A DNA stretch of 64,000 bases from Paenalcaligenes hermetiae (GCF_039543645.1 NZ_BAABKD010000002.1:186001-250000); one strand, 5' to 3'; counted from the first letter of the stretch, positions 25,039 through 34,191 are shown. The notes: generated from the sequence alone by a model not told the origin. Made by a program: numbers and translations.

Positions 25039-26715
25039 TTATAGACTTTGCTCTGTGTGCCAGCGGGTTTGTACCACACGGAACCGGTTAGACACATAAG
25101 CGCTATCCGACAACGCTGCATTTGCTGCTGGGTTTGCCCCCGTGCCATGAAAATCGCTATATGCAGCGGTTTGGTTAATAAATACCGCACCGGTTAAGTT
25201 CAGTGATAACGAAACCCCACTGCGCTCAGCCATTTTGCGAACTTTGGTTGCTGTAGCCGCGTCAATGGTATAAGCAGACAGAGTTAAAGCACCATGCTCA
25301 CGGACAGTTTCGCCTGCTAGCTGAATGCTATGCTCTGTCGAGTCGGTGGCCACCACAAAAATAATAGGACCAAACCACTCTTGCATAATTTGCGGATTTG
25401 TAGCCTCTGTTTTCAGAAGTAGAGGGGTTGCGGTACGCGCCTCTGGGTAAACCGGGTGAGCTAAAGGCTGGCTATCCACAATGACTTCTAACCCTAACGC
25501 CTTTGCCTGCTGAATACGCGCTGCTGTTGCATCATTTTGCAAAGCACCTGTGATTTCAACCGCACGCTCAGGCGTCGAACATAAGCGCTCTACAGCCTGT
25601 CCTAATGCCGCACACACCTCATCAAAACTCAAATGCCCCTCATCCGTTTGGATACCATCTTTAGGTACATAAATATTTTGTGGGGCGGTACACATTTGGC
25701 CGGAGTACAAAGCAAAAGAAAAGGCCAGGTTACGCGCTACCGCTTTGATATCGGGAGCGGAGTCAATAATAATTTGGTTCACACCAGCTTTTTCGGTATA
25801 GACCAAGGCCTGACGCGCATGTTGCTCCAGATAGTTACCCGTCGCACTGCTACCGGTGTAGTCAATAATTTTAACTTCTGGATGCATAGAAAGCTGTTGT
25901 GCTAACTCGCTATCGGCGTCGTGTGCTGCCAACAACACCACATTCGGGTTAAAACCTGCCTCGACAAGCACTTCACGCAAGATCTTCACCGTGATGGCTA
26001 AAGGTAAAATAGCACCAGGGTGAGGCTTCACAATAACGGTATTACCCGTTGCTAACGAGGCAAACAAACCTGGATAGCTATTCCATGTGGGAAACGTCGA
26101 ACAACCAATCACCAAACCAATACCACGCGGCACCACTGTGAATTGTTTTTGCATGTCGATAGGATCATGCTTGCCCTGGGGTTTTACCCAGTTTGCTAAA
26201 GCCGGAATACGTGACATCTCTTGCCACGCATAAGTAACCGCCTCTAAGCCTCGGTCTTGTGCGTGCGGTCCACCCGCTTGAAACGCCATCATAAAGGCCT
26301 GACCACTGGTGTGCTGTACCGCATTCGCAATAGTAAAGCTCTGTTTATTTAAGCGATGTAAGGCCTCTAAGCACACGCCAACCCATGCTTTAGGTCCGGC
26401 TTCACGCCAGCTGTCTAAAGCCAAAGAGGATTGATCGATAAGAGTTTGCGCATCTAAAGCTGGATAACGCACCTTTAAATCAAAACCATAAGGCGAACGC
26501 TCCTGACCAACATATTGGGTGGCACCATCTAGCTCAAGTGGAAAAGTGCTATTTTGATACGCCTCAAAGGTGGCTTGACCTTGGGCGGCCGCGTCCTCGC
26601 CATACACGCGCGGGCTGGGCATTTCAGGAAACGGGGTCCAATACTCTCGTGTTTGAATCGCTTTTAGCGCTTGCTCGAGTGTGTCTTGGTGTGCATGAAA
26701 AAAATCCACGGTCAT
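25039..26715 (-). CDS. paaN: Phenylacetate degradation aldehyde dehydrogenase PaaN (PaaZ-like)
   Basis: Aldehyde dehydrogenase-fold protein assigned to oxidising the ring-cleavage semialdehyde. The 558 residues match the PaaN group: N-terminal FFHAHQDTLEQALKAI, cofactor segment VIGCSTFPTWNSYPGLF, and catalytic cysteine in LYSGQMCTAPQNIY. It lacks the C-terminal MaoC-type hydratase domain that PaaZ uses to open the oxepin ring. That step therefore needs a separate hydratase or a different protein. It is separated from paaE by 99 bases holding a GC-rich hairpin. Confidence 0.87.
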   Translation of the reverse strand: MTVDFFHAHQDTLEQALKAIQTREYWTPFPEMPSPRVYGEDAAAQGQATFEAYQNSTFPLELDGATQYVGQERSPYGFDLKVRYPALDAQTLIDQSSLALDSWREAGPKAWVGVCLEALHRLNKQSFTIANAVQHTSGQAFMMAFQAGGPHAQDRGLEAVTYAWQEMSRIPALANWVKPQGKHDPIDMQKQFTVVPRGIGLVIGCSTFPTWNSYPGLFASLATGNTVIVKPHPGAILPLAITVKILREVLVEAGFNPNVVLLAAHDADSELAQQLSMHPEVKIIDYTGSSATGNYLEQHARQALVYTEKAGVNQIIIDSAPDIKAVARNLAFSFALYSGQMCTAPQNIYVPKDGIQTDEGHLSFDEVCAALGQAVERLCSTPERAVEITGALQNDATAARIQQAKALGLEVIVDSQPLAHPVYPEARTATPLLLKTEATNPQIMQEWFGPIIFVVATDSTEHSIQLAGETVREHGALTLSAYTIDAATATKVRKMAERSGVSLSLNLTGAVFINQTAAYSDFHGTGANPAANAALSDSAYVSNRFRVVQTRWHTEQSL

Positions 26716-26772
26716 GCCTTTTCTCCTTCGGAGGTTAAACTATTTATGTTTCAAACAAATACGTTAAGGCAA

Positions 26773-26788
26773 TGGGGCCTACGCCCCA
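26773..26788. other. GC-rich hairpin between paaE and paaN
   Basis: TGGGGC pairs with GCCCCA around CTAC. There is no T-run on the minus strand, so it is not a standard terminator. It may be an mRNA-processing or stability element inside the operon. Confidence 0.4.
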
Positions 26789-26814
26789 CTGCTTCAGCTA
26801 GCACACAGCTAAGC

Positions 26815-27897
26815 TTACGTTTCTTGGTCAAAGTCAATCACTACCTTATCCGTAACGGGGAAGCTCTGACAGCTTAGGACAAAGCCCATATTGACTTCAT
26901 AGTCCTCGAGCGCGAAGTTCGCATCCATATCGACCTCGCCCTCTACCACCTTACAACGACAGGTAGAGCACACCCCACCTTTACATGAGTAAGGCAACTC
27001 GATCCCCTGCTCCATTGCCGAATCCAATAAGCTTTTATTGTTTTTCGCAATGGTGATTTCGCGGGTAATCCCATCTTGGACAATGGTTAAATGACAATCC
27101 TCAGCACCAGGTGCACGACGTGGCGCGGCCCCATCGGCGGTAGTTCGAGGCCCCTTGGGTGCCCCAAATAACTCGTATTTGATTTGCTCTTTGGCCAAAC
27201 CCCGCTCTTTTAGGGTGGCTACCACCTGCTCGGTCATATCATGGGGGCCACAAACAAAGGCATAGTCGATTTTTTCTACAGGTAACCACACGGAAAGTAA
27301 TTGATTTACTTTTTCAGCATCCAAACGCCCGTTGAACAAATCAATGTCTTGGTGTTCGCGGCTCATAATATAGACCACAGAAAAACGCTCCATATAGCGG
27401 TTTTTTAGGTCTTCAATTTCCTCTCGAAACATAATAGAGGAAGAAGCGCGGTTGGCATAAAACAAAGTAAATGTACTATTTGGCTCGGTATCCAACGCCG
27501 TTTTCACCAGAGAAAGAATTGGTGTAATCCCACTACCTACGGCAAAGGCGGCATAACCGCGTTGAGCCTGAGGGTCAAAATCAATCGTGAAATTGCCATC
27601 GGGCGGCATCACTTCAACCGTATCGCCAGGTTGTAGCTCTGTGTTTGCCCAGTTAGAAAACGCGCCATCATAAACACGCTTGACCGCCACACGTAAGATA
27701 TTGTCGTGCGGCGCGGCACAGATAGAGTAGGAACGACGTAACTCCTCGCCATCTACCTGCGCACGCACGTTTAAATATTGGCCAGGTCGAAAATGAAATT
27801 TTTCTTTGAGTTCTTGTGGTACATCAAATGCAACCACTACCGCATCGCGTGTAGTGCGTTCTATAGAAGCCACTTTTAGAGGATGAAATTGACTCAT
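26815..27897 (-). CDS. paaE: Phenylacetyl-CoA epoxidase reductase subunit PaaE
   Basis: Reductase that passes electrons from NADPH to the di-iron epoxidase. The 360-residue protein has an FAD-binding domain (RPGQYLNVRAQ, RRSYSICAAP), an NAD(P)-binding domain (FAVGSGITPILSLVKTAL) and a C-terminal plant-type [2Fe-2S] domain with CKGGVCSTCRCKV and a final cysteine in VLSCQSFP. It lies two bases after paaD. Confidence 0.95.
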   Translation of the reverse strand: MSQFHPLKVASIERTTRDAVVVAFDVPQELKEKFHFRPGQYLNVRAQVDGEELRRSYSICAAPHDNILRVAVKRVYDGAFSNWANTELQPGDTVEVMPPDGNFTIDFDPQAQRGYAAFAVGSGITPILSLVKTALDTEPNSTFTLFYANRASSSIMFREEIEDLKNRYMERFSVVYIMSREHQDIDLFNGRLDAEKVNQLLSVWLPVEKIDYAFVCGPHDMTEQVVATLKERGLAKEQIKYELFGAPKGPRTTADGAAPRRAPGAEDCHLTIVQDGITREITIAKNNKSLLDSAMEQGIELPYSCKGGVCSTCRCKVVEGEVDMDANFALEDYEVNMGFVLSCQSFPVTDKVVIDFDQET

Positions 27898-27899
27898 GA

Positions 27900-28385
27900 C
27901 TAATGCGCCTTGAAATAATCAAAGGGCTCCCCACACTGGGTGCAGCGATAGAGAGCTTTACAAGGTGTAGAACCAAAGTGACTAATCACTCGTGTTTGAG
28001 TAGAGTGACATAGTGGACAGGTCACCGTAGGCCCGGATCGACGCGATATACCAGAAATATCTATAGACTGCTCTTTAGGGGGCGCAATACCATAGTTTTG
28101 TAATGCTTGGCGGCCTTTTTCGCTCAACCAGTCTGTCGTCCAAGCTGGGCTAAGACTGGTTTTTACTTGTGCTTTGACGCCCTGCTGCTCTAGAGTCTGA
28201 ATAATGCTTTGCTCCATTTCATACATGGCAGGACAGCCCGAATAGGTCGGTGTGATCGTAACCACACAGGTATCGTCCTGCCACTGAATGTCGCGCACGA
28301 TCCCTAAATCTACTAATGAAATCACTGGGATCTCTGGATCAGGAACCTTATCGAGCCATTGCATAATGGTATTTGCGTCAACCAT
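27900..28385 (-). CDS. paaD: Phenylacetyl-CoA epoxidase maturation protein PaaD
   Basis: DUF59/MIP18-type protein with a C-terminal zinc-binding domain, needed for full epoxidase activity, probably in metal-centre assembly. The 161 residues contain PDPEIPVISLVDLGIV, the cysteine of YSGCPAM, and the zinc motif CPLCHSTQ...CTQCGEPFDYF. I start at the ATG at 28385, preceded by GAGAGG; an upstream start would overlap paaC further. It overlaps the end of paaC's region only by the intergenic ribosome site. Confidence 0.93.
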   Translation of the reverse strand: MVDANTIMQWLDKVPDPEIPVISLVDLGIVRDIQWQDDTCVVTITPTYSGCPAMYEMEQSIIQTLEQQGVKAQVKTSLSPAWTTDWLSEKGRQALQNYGIAPPKEQSIDISGISRRSGPTVTCPLCHSTQTRVISHFGSTPCKALYRCTQCGEPFDYFKAH

Positions 28386-28398
28386 AATTACCTCTCTA

Positions 28399-29163
28399 CT
28401 ACCAGCTAGCACCGGGGTAAGCACGCTGCAAAAATTGCATTTCTGCTAATAAAAAACCCAATGCTTCAGTATGTTTACCCGCTACCCCACCACGGTAAGC
28501 TTTATGGAAAGCCTCTTCTTTAGCGGGAACGCTAAGTGTTGCCTCGGTGAGAATTGCTTGTACATGCTCAAGCCACTCGTCCCAAAGCGATTCATGTAAA
28601 GGTACTACCCCTTGAGCGTGTAGGGCTTGGGTCGTGTCATCATCTAAAAACAACTCGCCCACGTATGGCCATGCGTCGTTTAATGCTTGCTGCATCCGCG
28701 CATGACTTTCCTCGGTACCATCACCTAAGCGAATAACCAAGTCACTGGAGCGACGAGCGTGATACGTGACTTCTTTCAAGGATTTTTCTGCAATCTCTTT
28801 GATGCCTTCATGCGTCGATTCACACAAACGACGCAAGAGAAAATAATGCCAACTATCAAACAAAAACTGACGTGCCATGGTGTCACCATAGTGCCCATTC
28901 TCACGCTCAACCAGTAGATAGTTGTAATAGTCATGAGCGTCCCGCAAAAAGGCTAAAGCATCCTCGTCACGCCCTTGCCCTTCGATTTCTCCTGCTAAGC
29001 TTAACCACATGCGAGCTTGACCAATTAAGTCTAAAGCCGTGTTAGCCGTAGCGAGCTCTTCTTCGAGAGCGGGACCATGACCAGTCCATTCAGCTAGACG
29101 CTGGGATAACACCATCGCGCTATCCCCCATGCGTAATAAATAATTAAATAACGCCTGATCCAT
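28399..29163 (-). CDS. paaC: Phenylacetyl-CoA epoxidase structural subunit PaaC
   Basis: Non-catalytic ferritin-like subunit that pairs with PaaA in the epoxidase core. The 254 residues include LLRMGDSAMVLSQRLAEWTG and the conserved RDAHDYYNYLLVERENGHY and FLFDSWHYFLL stretches. I use the ATG at 29163 because AGGAG ends six bases before it; a GTG two codons earlier sits on that site. It is nine bases downstream of paaB. Confidence 0.94.
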   Translation of the reverse strand: MDQALFNYLLRMGDSAMVLSQRLAEWTGHGPALEEELATANTALDLIGQARMWLSLAGEIEGQGRDEDALAFLRDAHDYYNYLLVERENGHYGDTMARQFLFDSWHYFLLRRLCESTHEGIKEIAEKSLKEVTYHARRSSDLVIRLGDGTEESHARMQQALNDAWPYVGELFLDDDTTQALHAQGVVPLHESLWDEWLEHVQAILTEATLSVPAKEEAFHKAYRGGVAGKHTEALGFLLAEMQFLQRAYPGASW

Positions 29164-29171
29164 GACCACTC

Positions 29172-29456
29172 CTACATTTTGATGCCATCAGGCATAGGGA
29201 AAAATGTAGGATGACGATATACCTTGCTATTTGAAGGCTCAAATAGTGGATCTTTATCATCAGGGCTGCTAGCAACAATATCTGCAGCTTTTACCACCCA
29301 AATGCTCACCCCTTCGTTACGACGGGTGTAAACATCACGCGCATTATTAATCGCCATTTGCTCATCCGAAGCATGTAGGCTACCCACGTGTTTATGTGCT
29401 AAGCCATGTTGACTACGGATAAACACTTCCCATAAAGGCCAATTTTTTTGACTCAT
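29172..29456 (-). CDS. paaB: Phenylacetyl-CoA epoxidase subunit PaaB
   Basis: Small subunit that bridges PaaAC heterodimers in the epoxidase. The 94-residue product, MSQKNWPLWEVFIRS onward, has HKHVGSLHA and RNEGVSIWVVKA, as in the family. I start at the ATG at 29456; the longer frame upstream runs into paaA and is not conserved. The spacing to paaA is 14 bases with a GGAG site. Confidence 0.94.
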   Translation of the reverse strand: MSQKNWPLWEVFIRSQHGLAHKHVGSLHASDEQMAINNARDVYTRRNEGVSIWVVKAADIVASSPDDKDPLFEPSNSKVYRHPTFFPMPDGIKM

Positions 29457-29470
29457 TGTCTGCTCCTTAT

Positions 29471-30469
29471 TTACGCGACTTTTTTGGCTTTGCGTTGTTC
29501 TTGTTTTTCGGCGTAAGCCATGAAAGCATCCCGAACCCATGCGCCCTGCTCGTGGGCTTGAACACGCGTATTCAAACGTTCTTTGTTACATGGACCATTA
29601 CCCGCTAATACGGCCCAAAACTCGTCCCAATCGATTTCACCAAAATCATAGTGACCACGCTCTTCATTCCAGCGTAAATCGGGATCGGGAATGGTTAGAC
29701 CTAAATACTCTGCCTGAGGTACGGTTTGATCCACCATTTTTTGACGGAGCTCATCGTTAGAAAACAGCTTAATCCGCCATTTCATGGACTGAGCGCTATG
29801 GACAGACTCGTTATCAGAAGGACCAAACATCATCAATGCTGGCCACCACCAACGATTGAGCGCGTCTTGACACATTTGCTTTTGCTCTGGAGTCCCGTTC
29901 AGGCACATTTCCATTAACAGGTCGTATCCCTGACGCTGGTGAAAGGACTCTTCTTTACAGACGCGAACCATGGCGCGTGCATAGGGCCCATAAGAACAAC
30001 GACACAATGGCACTTGGTTAATAATGGCCGAACCATCCACCAACCAGCCAATCATGCCAATATCCGCCCAAGTGAGAGTTGGGTAGTTAAAAATACTGGA
30101 GTATTTCGCGCGACCAGCGTGTAAATCAGCAATTAAGTCCTCGCGCTCTACCCCTAAGGTTTCAGCTGCACTGTACAAATACAGACCATGCCCAGCCTCG
30201 TCTTGGATTTTGGCGAGCAAAATCGCTTTACGTTTGAGAGTTGGCGCACGTGTTACCCAATTTCCCTCGGGTAGCATACCGACCACCTCGGAGTGTGCGT
30301 GCTGAGAAATCTGACGCACCAAGGTGCGACGATACGCCTCAGGCATCCAGTCCTTGGGTTCGATACGAATCCCTGCATCAATGCGCTGCTGAAACTGCTT
30401 TTCTAATTCGGACAATTCCGCTTCGGTTTGCACACGAGTTAATCCCGTGTCGACTAGTTGGGCATACAT
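29471..30469 (-). CDS. paaA: Phenylacetyl-CoA epoxidase catalytic subunit PaaA
   Basis: Di-iron monooxygenase subunit that epoxidises the aromatic ring of phenylacetyl-CoA. The 332 residues have the two halves of the iron site: DEAGH at 90-94 (E91, H94) and EESFH at 173-177 (E174, H177). It is the first gene of the operon. The upstream region carries an inverted repeat that could be the operator. No pathway regulator gene (PaaX or PaaR type) is in the window. Confidence 0.96.
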   Translation of the reverse strand: MYAQLVDTGLTRVQTEAELSELEKQFQQRIDAGIRIEPKDWMPEAYRRTLVRQISQHAHSEVVGMLPEGNWVTRAPTLKRKAILLAKIQDEAGHGLYLYSAAETLGVEREDLIADLHAGRAKYSSIFNYPTLTWADIGMIGWLVDGSAIINQVPLCRCSYGPYARAMVRVCKEESFHQRQGYDLLMEMCLNGTPEQKQMCQDALNRWWWPALMMFGPSDNESVHSAQSMKWRIKLFSNDELRQKMVDQTVPQAEYLGLTIPDPDLRWNEERGHYDFGEIDWDEFWAVLAGNGPCNKERLNTRVQAHEQGAWVRDAFMAYAEKQEQRKAKKVA

Positions 30470-30513
30470 ATACGCCTCCCGTTATAGCTGTAAAATTTGA
30501 TACTACACAGTTT

Positions 30514-30538
30514 TACTGATAGAGATCAATAATCAGTA
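30514..30538. promoter_or_regulatory. Candidate operator upstream of paaA
   Basis: TACTGAT (30514-30520) and ATCAGTA (30532-30538) form a perfect seven-base inverted repeat with an 11-base spacer, 45-69 bases upstream of the paaA start. A partly overlapping pair, TGATACT near 30498 and AGTATCA near 30535, adds more dyad symmetry. A phenylacetyl-CoA-responsive repressor is the obvious candidate ligand, but this is inference. Confidence 0.5.
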
Positions 30539-30558
30539 TCATATTACCACGTTAAAAT

Positions 30559-30599
30559 ACGCCACGGCCTAGGGATTTTCCACTAGCCACGTGGCGTAC
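30559..30599. other. Imperfect hairpin downstream of orn
   Basis: ACGCCACG and CGTGGCGT pair across about 23 bases that include a CTAG/CTAG inner match. On the minus strand only a short ATTTT follows. It could act as a weak terminator for orn or as a regulatory dyad for paaA. Confidence 0.4.
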
Positions 30600-30612
30600 A
30601 CTAAGTGGTCAC

Positions 30613-31182
30613 TTACTCAGCAACAGAGGACATAGGGCTTAAATCAATAAAATGCTCTCTGTAATGCTTGAGCTCATCAATCGACTCATAAATATCTGCC
30701 AAAGCCTCGTGTTTACTTTGTTTCACGAAACTTTTTACCACCTCGGGCTTCCAACGTAAGGCTAGCTCTTTTAAGGTGCTCACATCTAAATTCCGATAGT
30801 GAAAAAACTGCTCAAAGCGAGGCATATATTTATACATAAAACGTCGATCCTGGCTGATCGTATTGCCACATAAGGGGGATTTACCAGCAGGAACATGTTG
30901 TTTTAAAAAATCCAGTAAAATGTCTTCAGCCTCTGCTTCGGTTAGAGTGGACGCTTTTACCTTATCGATCAGCCCGCTACGGCCATGTGTGCCTTTATTC
31001 CAGTTATCCATGGCATCTAAGAGCGCATCGCTCTGGTGGATAACCAGCACGGGACCTTCTGCGACCACGGTAAGATCGGCCTCAGTGACCACTACCGCCA
31101 CTTCGATAATGCGCTCTTTTTCTGGGTCTAGGCCGGTCATTTCCATATCTAGCCAAACAAGGCGTTGATCCTTGACTGTCAT
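30613..31182 (-). CDS. orn: Oligoribonuclease
   Basis: 3'-5' exoribonuclease that degrades the last di- to pentanucleotides of RNA decay, including pGpG from cyclic-di-GMP turnover. The 189 residues begin MTVKDQRLVWLDMEMTGLDP, with the DEDDh catalytic D12 and E14, and keep LVIHQSD and SKHEALADI for the remaining acidic and histidine residues. I start at the ATG at 31182, 39 bases from the divergent protease gene. An earlier in-frame start is not supported by the family. Confidence 0.95.
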   Translation of the reverse strand: MTVKDQRLVWLDMEMTGLDPEKERIIEVAVVVTEADLTVVAEGPVLVIHQSDALLDAMDNWNKGTHGRSGLIDKVKASTLTEAEAEDILLDFLKQHVPAGKSPLCGNTISQDRRFMYKYMPRFEQFFHYRNLDVSTLKELALRWKPEVVKSFVKQSKHEALADIYESIDELKHYREHFIDLSPMSSVAE

Positions 31183-31221
31183 TACACGTCTTTCCTTAAA
31201 AAATAAATCAGGCACTGCCTT

Positions 31222-32481
31222 ATGACACTGCTCATTTTGCTCGTTGTGTTTTTATTGCTGGATCTAAGCGTACGTTTTTATTTGGCACAACGTCAAATCC
31301 GTCATGTACGCCAGCATCGTTCTCATGTTCCTGTAGAATTTAGCCACCATATTAGCTTACACAGCCATCAACGCGCGGCGGATTACACCATCGCTCGTAC
31401 CCAAATGCGTATTTTTGAAGGGCTGGTCGAGGCAGCTTTTGTGGTGATTTTACTGTTGTTCGGTGGTCTTCAACAGCTCGATAGCTTTTGGGCTCAGCTC
31501 ATCCAAAACGAATGGGTACGCCAGCTAGCATTAGTTGGTAGTGTATTAGGCTTATCGGCCCTGCTACACCTGCCCTTTACCATTTGGCGGATTTTTCGCT
31601 TAGAACAGCGTTTTGGATTTAATCGTACTACTTGGCGTCTTTTTATTAGCGACCAAATTAAAGGGTTGTGCCTAACCCTATTGCTAGGAGCCCCTTTATT
31701 GCTAGCCGTGCTTTGGCTTATGCAAAGCGCTGGTCACTTCTGGCCCTGGTGGGCCTGGGGCTTATGGGTAGGATTTAGCTTATTGATTATGTGGTTATTT
31801 CCCAGTGTTATCGCCCCCATGTTTAATGAATTTAAGCCCTTAACCCGAGAAAGCTTAAAAACCCGTATCAAACAGCTCTCTGAACGCTGTGGTTTTCACA
31901 TCACAGGGCTTTTTGTCATGGATGGCTCCAAGCGCTCTGCTCACGGCAATGCTTATTTTACTGGGATCGGTAATAATAAACGCATTGTGTTTTTTGATAC
32001 CTTACTCAATAAGCTTAATGATGAAGAAATAGAAGCGGTATTGGCGCATGAACTAGGGCACTTCACGCATCGCCATATTGCGAAACGGATGGTCCTATCC
32101 TTTGGTTTAGCCTTAGTGTTTTTTCTTCTTCTGGGCTGGCTCTCACAACAGGTTTGGTTTTACACAGATCTAGGAGTCGTCCCCCAGCTTGGTCGTCCCA
32201 ATGATGGCCTAGCCTTAGTGTTATTTTTATTAACTATGCCTATTTTTACGTTTTGGGCAGGTCCCCTATTTAGCTACTTGTCACGTAAAGATGAATATCA
32301 AGCTGATGCCTTTGCGGCACAACATACCTCGGCGCAAGCGTTAATCCAAGCATTGATTAAACTCTACGATGACAATGCCGCTACGCTTACACCGGACCCG
32401 TTACATTCTGCTTATTATGACAGCCACCCAGCAGCAACCGAACGCGTTCAATTTTTAAAGCATATTCATGAAACGAACTAA
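31222..32481 (+). CDS. M48-family membrane zinc protease (Ste24/CAAX-like)
   Basis: Membrane metalloprotease of 419 residues. It has multiple hydrophobic segments on both sides of the zinc motif HELGH (276-280); the third zinc ligand is probably E358 in DEYQAD. The N-terminal membrane domain and FGFNRTTWRLF near residue 131 are those of the Ste24/CAAX prenyl protease 1 branch rather than the shorter HtpX. Substrates in bacteria are poorly known; membrane-protein quality control is likely. It overlaps rsgA by 14 bases and faces away from orn. Confidence 0.9.
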   Translation: MTLLILLVVFLLLDLSVRFYLAQRQIRHVRQHRSHVPVEFSHHISLHSHQRAADYTIARTQMRIFEGLVEAAFVVILLLFGGLQQLDSFWAQLIQNEWVRQLALVGSVLGLSALLHLPFTIWRIFRLEQRFGFNRTTWRLFISDQIKGLCLTLLLGAPLLLAVLWLMQSAGHFWPWWAWGLWVGFSLLIMWLFPSVIAPMFNEFKPLTRESLKTRIKQLSERCGFHITGLFVMDGSKRSAHGNAYFTGIGNNKRIVFFDTLLNKLNDEEIEAVLAHELGHFTHRHIAKRMVLSFGLALVFFLLLGWLSQQVWFYTDLGVVPQLGRPNDGLALVLFLLTMPIFTFWAGPLFSYLSRKDEYQADAFAAQHTSAQALIQALIKLYDDNAATLTPDPLHSAYYDSHPAATERVQFLKHIHETN

Positions 32482-33409
32482 ACCTCACCAAAAAACCGTA
32501 TCCACACAAAGTCGCGCTCTAAGCACGCAAACTGGGCAAATCATCTCTGCTCATGGGCGCCATTATTTTGTAGAGCTGGAAAACGGTGAAGTGATCAAAT
32601 GCTTTCCCCGCGGTAAGCGTGGGGGCCTCTGTGTAGGCGATTGGGTAGAGATCAGCACCCAAGGAGAGCGAGCCGCCATCGAACAACGGCATGAACGCAA
32701 GAATCTTCTCTATCGCTCAGACGAAATGCGTACCAAGCAGTTTGCCGCTAATATCGATCAGCTTTTCATTGTATTAGCTGCAGAACCCATGTTCTCAAAG
32801 GATCTAGCCGGCCGAGCCCTCGTTGCAGCCCGTTGTGCAGATATTGAGCCCATTATTATTTTAAATAAAGCAGACTTGCCCTCGGTGGCGCTAGCGCGCC
32901 AGCGTCTGCAACCCTTAGCTGCGTTAGGTGTACCTATCAAAGAAATCAGCGCCTTAGATCCGGATGCCTTGCATGAGCAGCTTTTACCCCTGTTGCGCGA
33001 TAAAACTACCCTTTTGCTAGGACAAAGCGGCATGGGTAAATCCACAATTCTTAACGCCCTTGTCCCCGAAGCCAATGCCCATACTCAGGCCCACTCCGCA
33101 GCATTGGGTACAGGGCGGCATACTACAACCAGTACCAAGCTCTATCACATTCCTAATCATAGTGGCAAAATCATTGACTCACCTGGCTTTCAAGCTTTTG
33201 GCTTAGCACATCTAGAGGCTGCAGATATTATCCGAGGCTTTGGGGAGTTTCATGAGCCACTGCAAAACTGTAAATTTTATAATTGTAGTCACCGTCATGA
33301 GCCTGGTTGTGGTGTGGTCGCTGCCTTAGACCAAGGCCTCATTCACCCTGATCGCTATCAGCTGTATTTACGGCTTCTAGCAGAACTAGAAAACCAGAGC
33401 AAATACTAA
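32468..33409 (+). CDS. rsgA: Ribosome small subunit biogenesis GTPase RsgA
   Basis: Circularly permuted GTPase that checks late 30S assembly. The 313 residues have an N-terminal OB fold, then the guanine-specificity motif NKAD (133-136) ahead of the P-loop GQSGMGKST (185-193), which is the permuted order. A C-terminal zinc-binding motif follows in NCKFYNCSHRHEPGCGV. Its start lies inside the end of the protease gene, so translation is coupled. It converges on the Nudix gene with a four-base overlap. Confidence 0.95.
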   Translation: MKRTKPHQKTVSTQSRALSTQTGQIISAHGRHYFVELENGEVIKCFPRGKRGGLCVGDWVEISTQGERAAIEQRHERKNLLYRSDEMRTKQFAANIDQLFIVLAAEPMFSKDLAGRALVAARCADIEPIIILNKADLPSVALARQRLQPLAALGVPIKEISALDPDALHEQLLPLLRDKTTLLLGQSGMGKSTILNALVPEANAHTQAHSAALGTGRHTTTSTKLYHIPNHSGKIIDSPGFQAFGLAHLEAADIIRGFGEFHEPLQNCKFYNCSHRHEPGCGVVAALDQGLIHPDRYQLYLRLLAELENQSKY

Positions 33410-34149
33410 ACGCGCCCTAGCTGCTGGCTTGCTGCAGCCAAATGATGATAAAAATTGCGGATAAGTGCGGCTGTAGCACCCCAAATAAAATACCCATTCC
33501 AAGAAATGGAAAAATAGTAACGCTCTTTGCCATTTTTCCCCGGTAAATGATGTAAGCGATGATTTGCTGGGTTCATTAATACCGATAATGGCACCTCGAA
33601 CACCTCGGCGACCTCGGCGGGGTCTGGTTGCACAGCAAAACCATCTTGCACCAACCCCACCACTGGCAACATAGCATATTTTGTCGTCGTAATAAAAATC
33701 GGCTGTTGCCCCAAGGTTTTTATATAAGAAGGCTCTATACCGACCTCTTCGTGGGTTTCGCGCAAAGCAGCGTAAATCGCATCCGGATCCTCGGGCTCGA
33801 CCCGCCCCCCAGGAAAACATACCTGCCCTGCATGACTTAACAAATGACCTGCGCGGCGCGTTAACAACATATGTAGCCCTGTAGGACGCGACACCAACGG
33901 CACGCAAACGGCTGAGCGAATGGCTTGTGGAAACTGGGAAAAATCTGGAATAAACAGATCAGCAAATAAAGGCTCTACCCCCCACTGTACCGGTTGTGTA
34001 AAAGCAGCCTCGATAAAGTCTGGCTGTAAATATGATTGGTCTATACCCGGCAAAGTGGGAATAGTAATTAAAGGTTGCGTCTGGGGGTTAAACCCGAGAC
34101 GGGCCGCTTCTATGGCGGCTAGATCAGTCAATGATTTAGATCTAGGCAT
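33406..34149 (-). CDS. CoA-pyrophosphatase-type Nudix hydrolase
   Basis: Nudix hydrolase of 247 residues. The Nudix box is GGRVEPEDPD followed by ALRETHEEVGI, and the preceding AVCVPLVSRPTGLHMLLTRR and LSHAGQVCFPGG segments are those of the CoA pyrophosphatase (NudL/YeaB) group. It would cleave CoA and its derivatives into phosphopantetheine and ADP. I start at the ATG at 34149; an in-frame extension upstream would cross the rplS terminator and enter rplS. Its own transcription must therefore start after that terminator or come from read-through. Confidence 0.85.
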   Translation of the reverse strand: MPRSKSLTDLAAIEAARLGFNPQTQPLITIPTLPGIDQSYLQPDFIEAAFTQPVQWGVEPLFADLFIPDFSQFPQAIRSAVCVPLVSRPTGLHMLLTRRAGHLLSHAGQVCFPGGRVEPEDPDAIYAALRETHEEVGIEPSYIKTLGQQPIFITTTKYAMLPVVGLVQDGFAVQPDPAEVAEVFEVPLSVLMNPANHRLHHLPGKNGKERYYFSISWNGYFIWGATAALIRNFYHHLAAASQQLGRV

Positions 34150-34162
34150 ACTCTGTACAATA

Positions 34163-34191
34163 AAAAAAGACACCCATTCGGGTGTCTTTTT
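34163..34191 (-). terminator. Rho-independent terminator of rplS
   Basis: AAAAAGACACCC pairs with GGGTGTCTTTTT around ATTC. On the minus strand it ends in seven T. It follows the rplS stop by about 16 bases. Confidence 0.88.
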
